DNA of 64,000 bases from Grifola frondosa (lineage: Eukaryota; Basidiomycota; Agaricomycetes; Polyporales; Grifolaceae): positions 310,001 to 374,000 of the forward strand of contig LUGG01000003.1 of assembly GCA_001683735.1 (NCBI GenBank), in the 5' to 3' direction. Below the pieces are notes generated by a model that saw only the letters and a program-made list of their open reading frames with translations, was not told where the DNA came from and ran no database searches. A program made the position numbers and the translations under genes. Positions 1 through 9,475 of this stretch are shown one piece after another (the first letter of the stretch is position 1; each line of letters begins with the position of its first letter).

Positions 1-2
1 AA

Positions 3-3000
3 ACCTGCCTAGCGGGATCTTCCCGAGGCCCATCGACACCCTGGGACCAATTCCACGACCACAAGGTCATCCGCACCTATGCAATACTCGACAATAATCG
101 AGTCGCAATATCTCCCAATGCTGACTACATTCCGGCGGAGCCACCTTCTGGGAACCCACCAAAAAGGCCATATGCGGATGGTCGCCGATACACATTCGAA
201 TTCGCGTTTCAGCCGCAGCAATGGTGTGCCGAGCTGGAGTACATTTCTTGTAGTTATCAGTTGTCAGAGGCCAGTGGTATTATAGACCCAGCCTTCACAT
301 TGCTGGAGGATGGGCAAACGTTCAAGACGACAAACTGGCACAGCCGTCAAGGCCGAGTTCTTCAGACGTTCTACGAGCCGTTATTTGAGCTGTTCCAGTC
401 GGAATGGACTGCTGCGACAGCCATTCAGAGCAATGCGTTGCCCCATGTCGTGCGTTCGTGGTCGGAGATAAACACTGCCGAGGAACGCCGCTGCGTCAAA
501 GACGAACGTCTTACGCTGCAAAAGCAGCGCACGAAAGTCGCTGAGATTCAGCGTCACATCCTAAAGCTGCGAGCATTTACTCAATGGTGCACGCTCATGA
601 AAGCTTTCCGCGACGGGATTATAATACGTCCAGTCCCTACCTTGTCTGTCGTTGGCACTTGGACAGCCGCGAACGATGAAGTCACCAGGAAGCGACTTGT
701 GTGGCTAGGTATACCGTGTTGGTATATCGCCTCTTTACCGAAGTCGCCGATTCCAACGTCGCCAAGTGAAATTCGATCAGTTGACTCTCGTCTCACTGGT
801 TGGGAATGGGATGACGATATGGACCATCCTAAGCCTGAGACGGCGAAGGCGAAGAAGAGGTGTATGGAATCGGACGATGAGGGCTGGAGTGAGGAAGAAA
901 TGACGGCCATCCCCCTGCGACATACACGCTTCCTGGTGTCCTTCCGGAACGGAAATATCTTAAGCTGAAGAAAAAGGGTGCTACGATCCTTCCCTCTGAG
1001 GTTCCGGTGAAGTTCAGACCTGGTTTGACTCCCAGACCTTCTCCTGGTTGGCAACCGCCACAAGGCGGATATCGCTCTCATTCTCCCAAACCTCGCGCTC
1101 CTCAGCCCCATTCATGGAGCAACAACTATCAACGTCGCTCTCGTTCTCCCGAGCCTCGCGCTCCTCAGCCCCATTCACGGGGCAACAACTATCAACGTCG
1201 CTCTCGCTCTCCCGAGCCTCGCGCTCCTCAGCCCAATTCATGGGGCAACAACTATCGACGTCGCTCTCGTTCTCCCGAGCCTCGCGCTCCTCAGCCCAAT
1301 TCATGGGGCAACAACTATCGACGTTGCTCTCGTTCTCCCGAGCCTCGCGCTCCTCAGCCCAATTCATGGGGCAACAACTATCGACGTCGCTCTCGCTCTC
1401 CCGTTCGCCGCTGGGGTTATTCATCCGCTAGAACACAATGCGAATCTCCAGATCGGTACGACCCTATGGGTGCTGATGTCGGGTGTCGGGCAGGACATGA
1501 TGGCGGCCAGTCTTCCTGCAGTCTGCGAGATGCCAGTGAGTACATCCCATACCAAGGTCAGTGTGCCCGCTAACGAAGAAGTAGGCGACATAGGATCAAT
1601 ACATGCCACTGCCGAGCCCGTCAGCCTTGAAGGGCTCGAGATCGCTCTCGCCGATATCGGACACTAGCTTCATCCTCCTCTGCAGGAGCAACAAGCTCAT
1701 ATGGACGTTGATGGCAGAGATGCACTAATGACGGACAAGGTACCCCCGCCGTCAATCCCGTTAGCCTTGAAGAGCTCGAGGTCGCTCCGCCGAGCTTCAT
1801 CCTCCCCCGCAGGAGAAACAAGCTCATATGGACGTTGATGGCAGAGATGCACTGATGACGGACAAGGTACCCCCGCCGTCAATCCCGTCAGCCTTGAAGA
1901 GCTCGAGGTCGCTCCCGCCGAGCTTCATCCTCCCCCGCAGGAGAAACAAGCTCATATGGACGTTGATGGCAGAGATGCACTGATGACGGACAAGGTACCC
2001 CCGCCGTCAATCCCGTCAGCCTTGAAGAGCTCGAGGTCGCTCCCGCCGATACCGGACACCAGCTGGATCCTCCTCTGCAGGAGCAACAAGCTCATATGAA
2101 CGTTGATGGCAGAGATGCACTGATGACGGACAAGGTACCCCCGCCGTCAATCCCGTCAGTCTTGAAGAGCTCGAGGTCGCTCCCGCCGATACCGGACACC
2201 AGCTGGATCCTCCTCTGCAGGAGCAACAGGCTCATACGGACGTTGATGGCAGAGATGCATTAATGACGGATAAGGTACCCCCGCCGTCAATCCTGTCGGC
2301 CTTGAAGGGCTCGAGACCGCCGGTGCTGGGAACCAGCTTAACGTCGCAGTCCCTTCTCCTTTCATACAAGCGCGATCTGCGACGGAAATAGACATGTTGA
2401 TGCCCAATGCTGAAGATGAGGCCCGAGTGTGGACAACAAATTACGGTGTCGCTGTTCGCACCACAGTCCCCATCAACAGCCAGGCAGAGCTCGACATCTT
2501 TCTACGCGACACTTTCCCTTTCGATTCATCTTTACCATATGCCCTTGCGCGATGGGAAGAAATGATGGCCATGCCTGCATTCCCGCCACGGGGAGAATGG
2601 TTTCTACCTCCCGCTAGCATGTTCGCACCCGAGGATGCTAATCATTATCAGTACGGTCTCATGTGGAAGCGGGTCAGAGACAGATACATAACTTCGGTTG
2701 TGGAACAGCACCCATCATCCTGGAATGGATTACAGGCCAGGGTGTGGAAAGACCGGCTGAGAGCTACGACACCGTTGAAAGGCCTTCTCCGTACTTTCGG
2801 TAAAGCCCAGATTCCTGCCGAACAGCTCTCAAAAATCGGTTATTCGCCCATATCCTATGAGGATCTGGCGAGATATCGCTGGGAGCTAGATACATGTCGC
2901 TTCCGTTCCGAGTTTGAACGTACAGCGATTACTCTCGATGAATCATATGTCTTGGCGCCATCACCTGCTACTTGGATTCCGCTGCGCGCCGCCATACGCA

Positions 3001-3278
3001 GGGCCTGGGGATACGGCATCTGCTACTTTCCATACTCTCAGGAGGCGCGATTTCTTGACAGCCCGGATGAACTTGTGCGACTTCGCCACTGGCGAGCCCT
3101 TGGGACGATCATGTTGCGGTGGCGTATTTCCAACCACAGTAAAGCATGTATACGTCTCGCTCTGAGGGGGTCTCCAAGAGAAGTGGAAGACGGTGTACGG
3201 GCGGTGTACACCCAGCAATGTCGGAACGTGCACGCCAGTCAGCCGACGAATTTCACATCTCGTAGTGCTTCGTGGTGA
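3..3278 (+). CDS. Lineage-specific repeat-rich protein, 5'-truncated by window edge
   Basis: I do not recognise the family. The frame is open from base 3 to 968 without needing a start, so the gene enters from the left edge. It continues after an apparent one-base loss in the C-run near 927 (frame 2 to 1573), changes frame again near 1440-1470, passes a minisatellite, and ends in a 300-residue unique C-terminal part stopping at 3276-3278. Visible parts are an N-terminal region rich in aromatics (residues W, Y, F) with an acidic stretch ending WEWDDDMDH, then a basic RS-type repeat of 21 residues in about five copies (PRAPQPNSWGNNYRRRSRSP), then 43/47-residue repeats, then the C-terminal domain (RVWTTNYGVAVRTTVPINSQ onward). 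RS repeats suggest nucleic-acid or splicing-speckle association, but that is inference. An in-frame TAG at about 1665 in the first repeat unit remains unexplained, so two genes or a decayed gene are possible. Confidence 0.5.
1078..1410 (+). repeat. 63-bp coding minisatellite (RS-type 21-aa repeat)
   Basis: About five tandem copies of a 63-bp unit, each with the string cctcgcgctcctcagcccc. 63 is a multiple of three, so the repeat stays in frame and encodes a basic Arg/Ser-rich 21-residue unit. Copies differ by a few substitutions (cattcatgg/cattcacgg, tcaacg/tcgacg). Confidence 0.9.
1621..2330 (+). repeat. 127-140-bp minisatellite, five units
   Basis: The anchor atggacgttgatggcagaga (with point variants) begins at 1701, 1828, 1956, 2096 and 2236, giving spacings of 127, 128, 140 and 140. 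The 12-bp difference is an in-frame block (ataccggacacc). Each unit carries ggtacccccgcc. With one more C there the units would be 129 and 141 bp and would read through as (V)PPAVNPVSLEELEVAPAE followed by HMDVDGRDALMTDK. The 127-bp unit lacks one further C (gctccgcc against gctcccgcc). Confidence 0.9.
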
Positions 3279-3779
3279 GTCCAGGAACTACGTTTTACAA
3301 ATAATGTTTTAAAATTTTTTGGTAAACTTAGGCTATGAATCCGTCGGACTACGCTACACCTGGCCTAAGCACACCTTGTGCATCGTGTAGGCTTGTATCA
3401 TTACCTCCAATGTGTACTATCTGCTGTATATATTGCAAGTCGTATTTATGTTGGATCTGCTAATGAACAGCATTTTGCTGCGATTTCACTGGACGGTACA
3501 TTGTGGAACTCGTGCCTCATCCTGACTACAGAAAGCTCAACGAGAAGAAATTCGAGTCTCATGTCAATGTCCAGTAACAGGTCAACACGAGTTCCAGATC
3601 GACGCACCAAAGCCCCTCGTAGTTCGAGCATCTTACACACAGTAATCGTCACGGAAACTTGATTGAACTGCAGACACATATCCCTTCTCGCGTTCCTTGT
3701 TCACGCACCGCATCGACATCTAGCAATCTCTGTCTCTCTCTCTCACATACATACACACACACATCCGTCTTCTCAAAGG
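3279..3779. other. Intergenic, no supported gene
   Basis: Weak ORFs only. A (CT)n/(CA)n microsatellite lies at about 3728-3765. Confidence 0.6.
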
Positions 3780-3827
3780 TAAGTACCAATATCCGATCGA
3801 TTTCGAATTTCCTGACCCCCTTGTAGA

Positions 3828-4069
3828 ATGTGCCGCGCCGAAAACGTCGTCTATCGATGCGGGAAGGTCCGCCGTTGTCCGACGACATTCTGCGCTCATG
3901 CGACGAGATTTCCTCGCCGCCTGCGGAGTGGCAATTTCACCTGGGTGCGACGCCGTTGCCAGCATACTGGCGAGATAAACCGGTGGCCCCACGTTTGGTG
4001 CAGACGCTGCGCAAGGAAGCCGGTGAAGCGTCGCAAAGCGAGCTTCAACGGAAGGCCGACATGCGATAA
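3828..4069 (+). CDS. Small hypothetical ORF, possible exon
   Basis: Not recognised. Two overlapping frames are open here. One starts at ATG 3828 and is Cys/Arg-rich. The other, read from GTG 3830, looks more protein-like (PRRKRRLSMREGPPLSDDIL) and ends at a TAA at 4067-4069. A possible intron precedes it (gtaagt at 3780, ttgtag ending at 3826) and a gtgcgt donor follows the stop. It may be one exon of a larger gene broken by an indel, or chance. No function can be given. Confidence 0.25.
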
Positions 4070-4835
4070 GGTGCGTTCATTCTTCTGATTATTTCAATTT
4101 TTCTAACCACAACTATGTTGCCAGGCGTGGTGAAGGGCCTGGGCGTGCGCTGCAACTGTCTTTGTATTTTCCATTACATACTTTGATTATCAGCGGCGAG
4201 TTACCTTTCCTGATGCTTCATACTGTATGTCAAACGAGACAGCCCAGCGGTAATAAAAAAAAAAACTCGCATGTATCGCTCGCACGGCCGCCCCTGTCGC
4301 CAGCGAGGGATGATCCGCCAAGGGACAGGCTTCGGATACCAGAATACGCTCAGTTTTCAGGTGTTGCAATTTTTGCTCTAGGGCACGCGGTCCTGTATTG
4401 TATTCAGGTGAATGTCTCTCGTCCATTGCAATGTGTTATACTGAAGTCTGTCCCAGCGGCGATGAGCATGATTACTGCGAGTACGTCCATACGATCGCTC
4501 CGACAGAAGGCACCAAATTGTCTCGAATCTTCTCCGTCTTGCAAGCAATAGTCAAGTCTTTCTCAATCACCATGGGGGTCCATAGGCGTAGATATCAGCT
4601 TCTTTCGCTCATGCCTACCTCTGATATTCTGCCGAAGCATCTCTCGCACACGCCCCCTGTCTTCTCTCTGATTAAATCAGGATCTATCTTTCGGTATATC
4701 TACCGCTGTTCATGGCCACTATCATCGTGCTACTCCTGGGTCATGCGCGTGCGCGGCATCGTTGAGCGCCCAAGTATGCTGTAAGGTCTCGCGACCGACG
4801 TAGTCCTGCGGACAGTACTATAGAACTCGAACTCA
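4070..4835. other. Intergenic, nothing convincing
   Basis: Several short ORFs on both strands with no recognisable motif or splice-consistent continuation. A short A-run lies at 4255-4264. Confidence 0.5.
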
Positions 4836-5216
4836 CTAACAGGGAGCCGGATACGTCATACCCTCTTCAAGCTCCTCACGCAGCAAGCGACGTACCGCTT
4901 GGACCCGCTCGTGGACGTTTGCCCTGGGCGGACGCTGGCGGCAGATAACGCGCTCGATCGGCCTCCTCGCCTCCCTGCTCTCGTGTCTCTGGACCAAGGC
5001 GAGCGACTGGAGCCGCGAGGGATTTCTTCGCGGGTTTCTGCTGGACGTGCGACTTCGCTTGGGCGCCGGTCCTGGTATTTCAGTGATTGCGTGCTGGGCG
5101 TTTTGACCATCCGGGACGACTGCTCGCGGTGCAGTGCCTGGCTCAGGATCTCTTGTGTAGACAATGACAGACAAGGGACGCAGCCATATATAATTTTCAT
5201 AATATGGATTGGTCAT
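4836..5216 (-). CDS. Hypothetical basic protein, 126 aa
   Basis: Open frame from ATG at 5216 to the window-minus stop at 4836. The protein is Arg/Pro-rich with a C-terminal segment that could form an amphipathic helix (VQAVRRLLREELEEG). The opposite strand has an equally long ORF (4899-5273), so coding potential is ambiguous. It is flanked by non-coding AT-rich DNA and repeats. No family is recognised, and it could be a transposon-derived scrap. Confidence 0.25.
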   Translation of the reverse strand: MTNPYYENYIWLRPLSVIVYTRDPEPGTAPRAVVPDGQNAQHAITEIPGPAPKRSRTSSRNPRRNPSRLQSLALVQRHESREARRPIERVICRQRPPRANVHERVQAVRRLLREELEEGMTYPAPC

Positions 5217-5390
5217 GGTTCTTCCCTTAAAGGGGGATCATCAGCCATGATACTCTCTAGTATTGTTCAGTAGCGATGCGGAGGTTTCTGTACGATCTAC
5301 AACAAACTCGAGAATTAGAGAAGATTAATATATATTACTTAATTTAGTTTGCATAAAATAATCTGCAACTACATGCAATTATAATCAAGT

Positions 5391-5724
5391 ATTTTACCTA
5401 TTTCATCAGTGCATGCAATATGTTAACATGTACTACAATTATGACCATGCAAGCTCGGACAATCTCATTATTTTTTGACTTTTTAATCCACGGTGAATTA
5501 GGTACAACTATTTCACCTATTTCATCAGTGCATGCAATATATTAACATGTACTACAATTATGACCATGCAAGCTCGGACAATCTCATTATTTTTTGACCT
5601 TTTAATCCACGGTGAATTAGGTGCAACTATTTCACCTATTTCATCAGTGCATGCAATATATTAACATGTACTACAATTATGGCCATGCAAGCTCGGACAA
5701 TCTCATTATTTTTTGTCGCTTTAA
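5391..5724. repeat. 119-bp tandem repeat, about 2.9 copies
   Basis: cctatttcatcagtgcatgc begins at 5397, 5516 and 5635, a strict 119-bp period. Copies are nearly identical: ttttttgactttttaatcc against ttttttgaccttttaatcc, and gaccatgcaa against ggccatgcaa in the third. AT-rich, with no ORF inside. Confidence 0.95.
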
Positions 5725-6267
5725 TTTTTGGTCAGAGTATTATAAATTTGTTCTTGTATGATAATCACAAATACTTATGTATCATAACAACACATGCTTT
5801 GGGACTGCGATCGGTACCATCTATGTATACCGGCGTCTCCCGATTTTTCTGATGCCGAATTCAAGTTCAAATCAAGTACTCATAGGTTCTCGTTGAATGC
5901 CCATCACAATTTATGACATCCATTGCAACTGACTTTGAAGGTTGGTCCTTGGTTAGAACTTATTCCTCTCTGGTAGAACTAAATCTTTTCGTTGATACCC
6001 GTGGATGGGGTGATCTGTTCGATATGATAGGAACGTACATAGCGCTACTCAGTGCTGTTTTGTGAGGACAGCTGCGTCGATATCGATGTGATACTGTCAC
6101 TCGTCCAAATCCGTCGGACGGACGACCCGATCTGGATGTTGAGAAGGAATGGCGGACATTGGATATGACGAGTGCTCTTCACAGTCACATTAATATATAA
6201 CCCAACGGGCTCACCGATGTTGATGCCTACGCTCGAGCATCCCCCGCCCTTGTCCTGGTCGCCCGCC
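5725..6267. other. Intergenic and probable promoter of the protease gene
   Basis: No ORF of note. The segment ttaatatataacccaacggg at about 6188-6207 is a TATA-like element roughly 70 bp upstream of the protease start codon. Confidence 0.4.
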
Positions 6268-8061
6268 ATGCTCGCTCGCAGTGTTGTCGCTCTTTTTCTC
6301 TCTCTTTCTGTTGTAGCGGTGCCTCTGACCGCGCCTAACACGCTCTCTAATCCCCACACTCTTTCATTCTCCAAACGGGTGAACAGTACCGGCTCCGCGA
6401 ACGTACTCAAGCAGGACCAGGCTCGCGCTCAGGCGCTCCGCGAACGTGCCCAACCCACAGCTGGTTACAGCTTCCTTCGGACCCAGAAGGATTCCGACTT
6501 TAACGATCCAGCCATCTCCCAAGCAGTGAGCTACGTTGTAAATGTAAGTTACCGTCCACGCGCTATTGGCTCTTTTACTCACCGCCGCCCAGGTCGCTAT
6601 CGGGACCCCTCCGGAAACTTGTTAGTCCTTTCTTCATGTCCCTTTCATATTGCCCCCAACCAGATGCTAGATTCGTTGGTCGTCGACACTGGTAGTTCCA
6701 ACACTTGGATCGGCGCTGGAAAAAATCCGGGAATGTCCTCAACCGCGAAGATGACTGGAGACTTCGTAGTATGTACACATTCCATTCGCAGTATGTAGTG
6801 AATCATGATTACACATGACGCAGTCAGTCGAATATGGAAGTGGACTCTTCGTGGGCATGTTCACTTTCCTTGCTTCATTCTTGCTTTCTGCTGATATTTA
6901 TACATTTATACAGGTTACGAGATTGAAGACATCATTACCCTCACCAATGGCCTTTCTTTCCGTCAGTCCATTGGAGTAGCAAGTTTTTCCCATGGATTTG
7001 ATGGGGTCGACGGTATCTTAGGGTAGGGTAATTTCTCTATTTACTATTTAATTAGTATCTCAGGTCTTATCGCGTGTATATAGCATCGGACCACAAGATT
7101 TGACTTGTGGCAAGTTCTGCCTTACATTATCATCGGGGATGCCTTAACTTGTAATGATTTAGGCACATTGTTTCCCTCGTTCACCAAATGCATTCCAACC
7201 GTCCTCGATAATGCTCGGAACGCTCGTTGTCTGGGCGTATACGAGATTGGGATCTCGTTCCAACCCTCGATGAATGAATCTGATCCGAACGGTGAACTGA
7301 CCTTCGGCGGTGTAGACAAAACGGAGTATATCGAACCGCTCAACTATGTGTCAGTGTGCACCTCACAAGTCCATGTTGGCATAATTGACATTTGCGTTAT
7401 CTAGCCCAATCACATCGACTAGTCCTGCGAGTGATTTCTTCGGCATCGATCAGTCCGTTTCATATGGAGACACCACAATCTTAAGTCTTACGGCTGGAAT
7501 CGTGGATACTGGGACGACTTTGATCCTCCTTGCGACAGGTACCTGTTCCGCTTTATCGCTCGCGTTGGCAAGTACTGATTTAATATAGATGCTTTCAAGA
7601 AATACCAGGATGCTACGGGTGCCAAGCTAGATAGTACAACAGGCCTCCTACGCATTAATAACAAGCAGTATTCCGAGCTTAAGGCCTTGAACTTTGTGAT
7701 CGGAGGGTATGATTGTTATGTGTCGATCGTTCCCTATCTATACTAAGCTTGGTGAGCAGGTAGTCTATGAAGTCATACCTAACGCTCAAATCTGGCCTCG
7801 CGAGGTAAGCATATGCCCTTGTTCTCCTCGCATCTTCTCGCGTTGTGCTCAACCTGTTTCTCCTCACAGTTGAATACCGCGCTCGGCGGCACCAAAGATG
7901 GTATTTACCTAATCGTGGGCGATCTCGGATCGTCTTCGGGCAGCGGACTAGACTTCATCATTGGGATGTCATTCCTCGAACGGTTCTATTCGGTGTACGA
8001 TGTCGGAAATAAGAGAGTTGGGTTTGCAAAGACTAAGTATACGAACGCAGAGACCAATTGA
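6268..8061 (+). CDS. Secreted pepsin-like aspartic protease (family A1)
   Basis: An extracellular acid endopeptidase by family. The start ATG at 6268 opens directly into a signal peptide (MLARSVVALFLSLSVVAVPL), then a propeptide, then the mature enzyme. Both catalytic motifs are visible: VVDTGSSNTW in the third exon (about 6685-6715) and IVDTGTT at about 7499-7520. Also present are the flap-side YGSG, DGILGIGPQDLTCGTL, NAQIWPR, and a C-terminal GMSFLERFYSVYDVGNKRVG. Exons by eye: 6268-6543, 6593-6620, 6671-6768, about 6825-6854, 6914-7022, 7084-7109, 7163-7349, 7405-7538, 7589-about 7709, about 7761-7804, 7870-8061. The introns at 6855 and 7110 need GC donors (GCATGT, GCAAGT) to keep conserved residues. 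The junction between FVIGG and VYEV (7708-7761) does not keep frame with the normal gtatga donor; an uncorrected indel or a 40-bp intron from gtgtcg would fix it. Confidence 0.93.
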
Positions 8062-8199
8062 GCTGGAATGGAGGGCGTTCGATCTCAATACATGTCACGT
8101 CATCTGTGTTTTTATGTATCTGTCCTGCTAGCATACACGATCCTTCCCTCGCCGAGCATATATTCAAGCTGGTCCTCCTAGTACTATCATTTCCTCGTC

Positions 8200-8265
8200 G
8201 CTCGACACCCCTTTGAGTCGACACCCCCCTTGAGTCGACAACCCCCTTGAATCGACACCACCCCA
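8200..8265. repeat. Short GTCGAC-containing tandem repeat
   Basis: ctcgacacccctttgagtcg, acaccccccttgagtcgaca and acccccttgaatcgacacca follow one another. It lies in the 3' flank of the protease gene. Confidence 0.8.
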
Positions 8266-8558
8266 GATTTCACCCAATTCTATCTCTACAGGCTAGACAC
8301 TTGGTTTACATAGTGTAATATATCTCTATACCTCTCAAAGTTGAAAATTTGGGAAGGGACCATTATTGACCGAGTCCCTTCTTGTCGCTGTTGTGTGGCG
8401 GAGTTTCATCTTCATCTGTGTAGTAGCCATGCTCACGTAGGATTGAAGACCAATCTATAGTCTCAAGTCTAGTACTTGGCATTCATCGAATCCATAGTGG
8501 CACCAAATGCGACGGCGATTCGTGTGCGGAGCATCATTATATCGAGTACAACAAATGT

Positions 8559-8593
<35 letters not shown>

Positions 8594-8595
8594 CC
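8559..8595. repeat. (CAA)n microsatellite
   Basis: About 11 uninterrupted trinucleotides aac/caa in the 3' flank of the minus-strand gene that follows. Confidence 0.95.
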
Positions 8596-8692
8596 ACAGC
8601 GAGTACCCAGCTCAACCGATCCGACCGTCCATGATACAGCTCCGAGAGGTCTACATAAATCTACACGTTACAGCTCCGGTCGTGTCAGGACA

Positions 8693-9475
8693 TCACGACG
8701 CCTGCGCGGACGCCGCGAGGGGCACCTGCGCGACGCCGAACTCGACGTACGGCAGGGTTTCGTCCGCGCTGGAGTGCGAGTGGGCGTGCGGCGGGCGGTG
8801 CGTGTGTGGCGCCGGCATCGCGATGAGCACTGCGACGCTGACCTGCTGTGCAGGCGGGGTGGATGGTGTATGCGGCGGTGTAGGTGGTGGAGGGGATGGG
8901 GAGGGCGCGGGCGAGCGATGGTTGGGGTTGGGCCGAAGCGCCTCGTGAGGAACCACGACGAGGATGTGGGGGTCGTCGCCGGGAGGGGTAACGGGAGGGC
9001 TGCCGGAGCAAGGGGCGAGATGGTTTTTGAGGAGATGGGCTGGACGACCGTCAGTGCTACGAGAAACGAAGCGGGGGGGGACACAACGGCGCACCATTAT
9101 CCGCTCCCACAGAGAGCTCTGTTTCTCTTCGGGGTCGCCCGCGTCTGCCCTGGCCTTCTGTATGGCGCGCTCGAGGTCGGGGTCTGGGGGCGGGGCGAGG
9201 AAGGCGTCGTAGAGGCGGGGCTTTGCGCCGGGGAAGAGGGTGCGGGGGAGGCCGGGGACGTAGGTGCCGTTGCGGATGGCGGCGTCGATGAGGAGGCGCT
9301 GGCGGCGGCGGAGGACGTAGGAGCGGATGACGATGGCGGCGGAGACGGAGAGGAGGAGGAGGAGGGTCGCTGAGAGGAGCACGGATTCAGCGATCGTGGG
9401 GAGGCTGCTGGGGACGGAGGGTGTGGCGGGCCAGGATGCGGAGGGTGCGGGGGAGGATGCAGATGTGCTGGACAT
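8693..9475 (-). CDS. Single-pass membrane protein of unknown function
   Basis: ATG at 9473-9475 gives a Ser/Pro-rich luminal/extracellular head, one hydrophobic segment (SVLLSATLLLLLSVSAAIVI, residues about 30-50), a basic stop-transfer cluster (RSYVLRRRQR) and a Pro-rich cytosolic tail. The tail ends in a conserved-looking block (VSVAVLIAMPAP, then PYVEFGVAQVPLA) that I associate with an uncharacterised basidiomycete family. A second ATG at 9898 opens MSSTSTSTGTSLSPSPSPSQ. It ends at a gtgagt donor (9686) in phase 2 and could splice to the ccag before 9469, so the true start may be 9898 with a 218-bp intron. The middle (about 8950-9150) reads less like protein and may hide an intron or indel. 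Confidence 0.6.
   Translation of the reverse strand: MSSTSASSPAPSASWPATPSVPSSLPTIAESVLLSATLLLLLSVSAAIVIRSYVLRRRQRLLIDAAIRNGTYVPGLPRTLFPGAKPRLYDAFLAPPPDPDLERAIQKARADAGDPEEKQSSLWERIMVRRCVPPRFVSRSTDGRPAHLLKNHLAPCSGSPPVTPPGDDPHILVVVPHEALRPNPNHRSPAPSPSPPPPTPPHTPSTPPAQQVSVAVLIAMPAPHTHRPPHAHSHSSADETLPYVEFGVAQVPLAASAQAS

Larger units (their letters stand above)
8062..8692. other. Intergenic with two short simple repeats
   Basis: Holds 3-4 copies of an 18-19-bp unit (ttgagtcgacacccccc) at about 8200-8265 and an ACA/CAA trinucleotide run at about 8559-8595. Otherwise empty. Confidence 0.7.

Noticed and set aside
3335..3463. Small Cys-rich ORF (42 codons, seven Cys in its second half)
   Set aside because: No signal peptide, no flanking splice logic, and AT-rich context; most likely chance.
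5270..5800. Terminal repeats of a transposon around the 119-bp repeat
   Set aside because: No inverted termini, no target-site duplication, and no transposase or reverse transcriptase ORF nearby.
8774..9373. Plus-strand Gly/Arg-rich ORF opposite the membrane protein
   Set aside because: Shadow ORF of the Pro/Ser-rich minus-strand gene.
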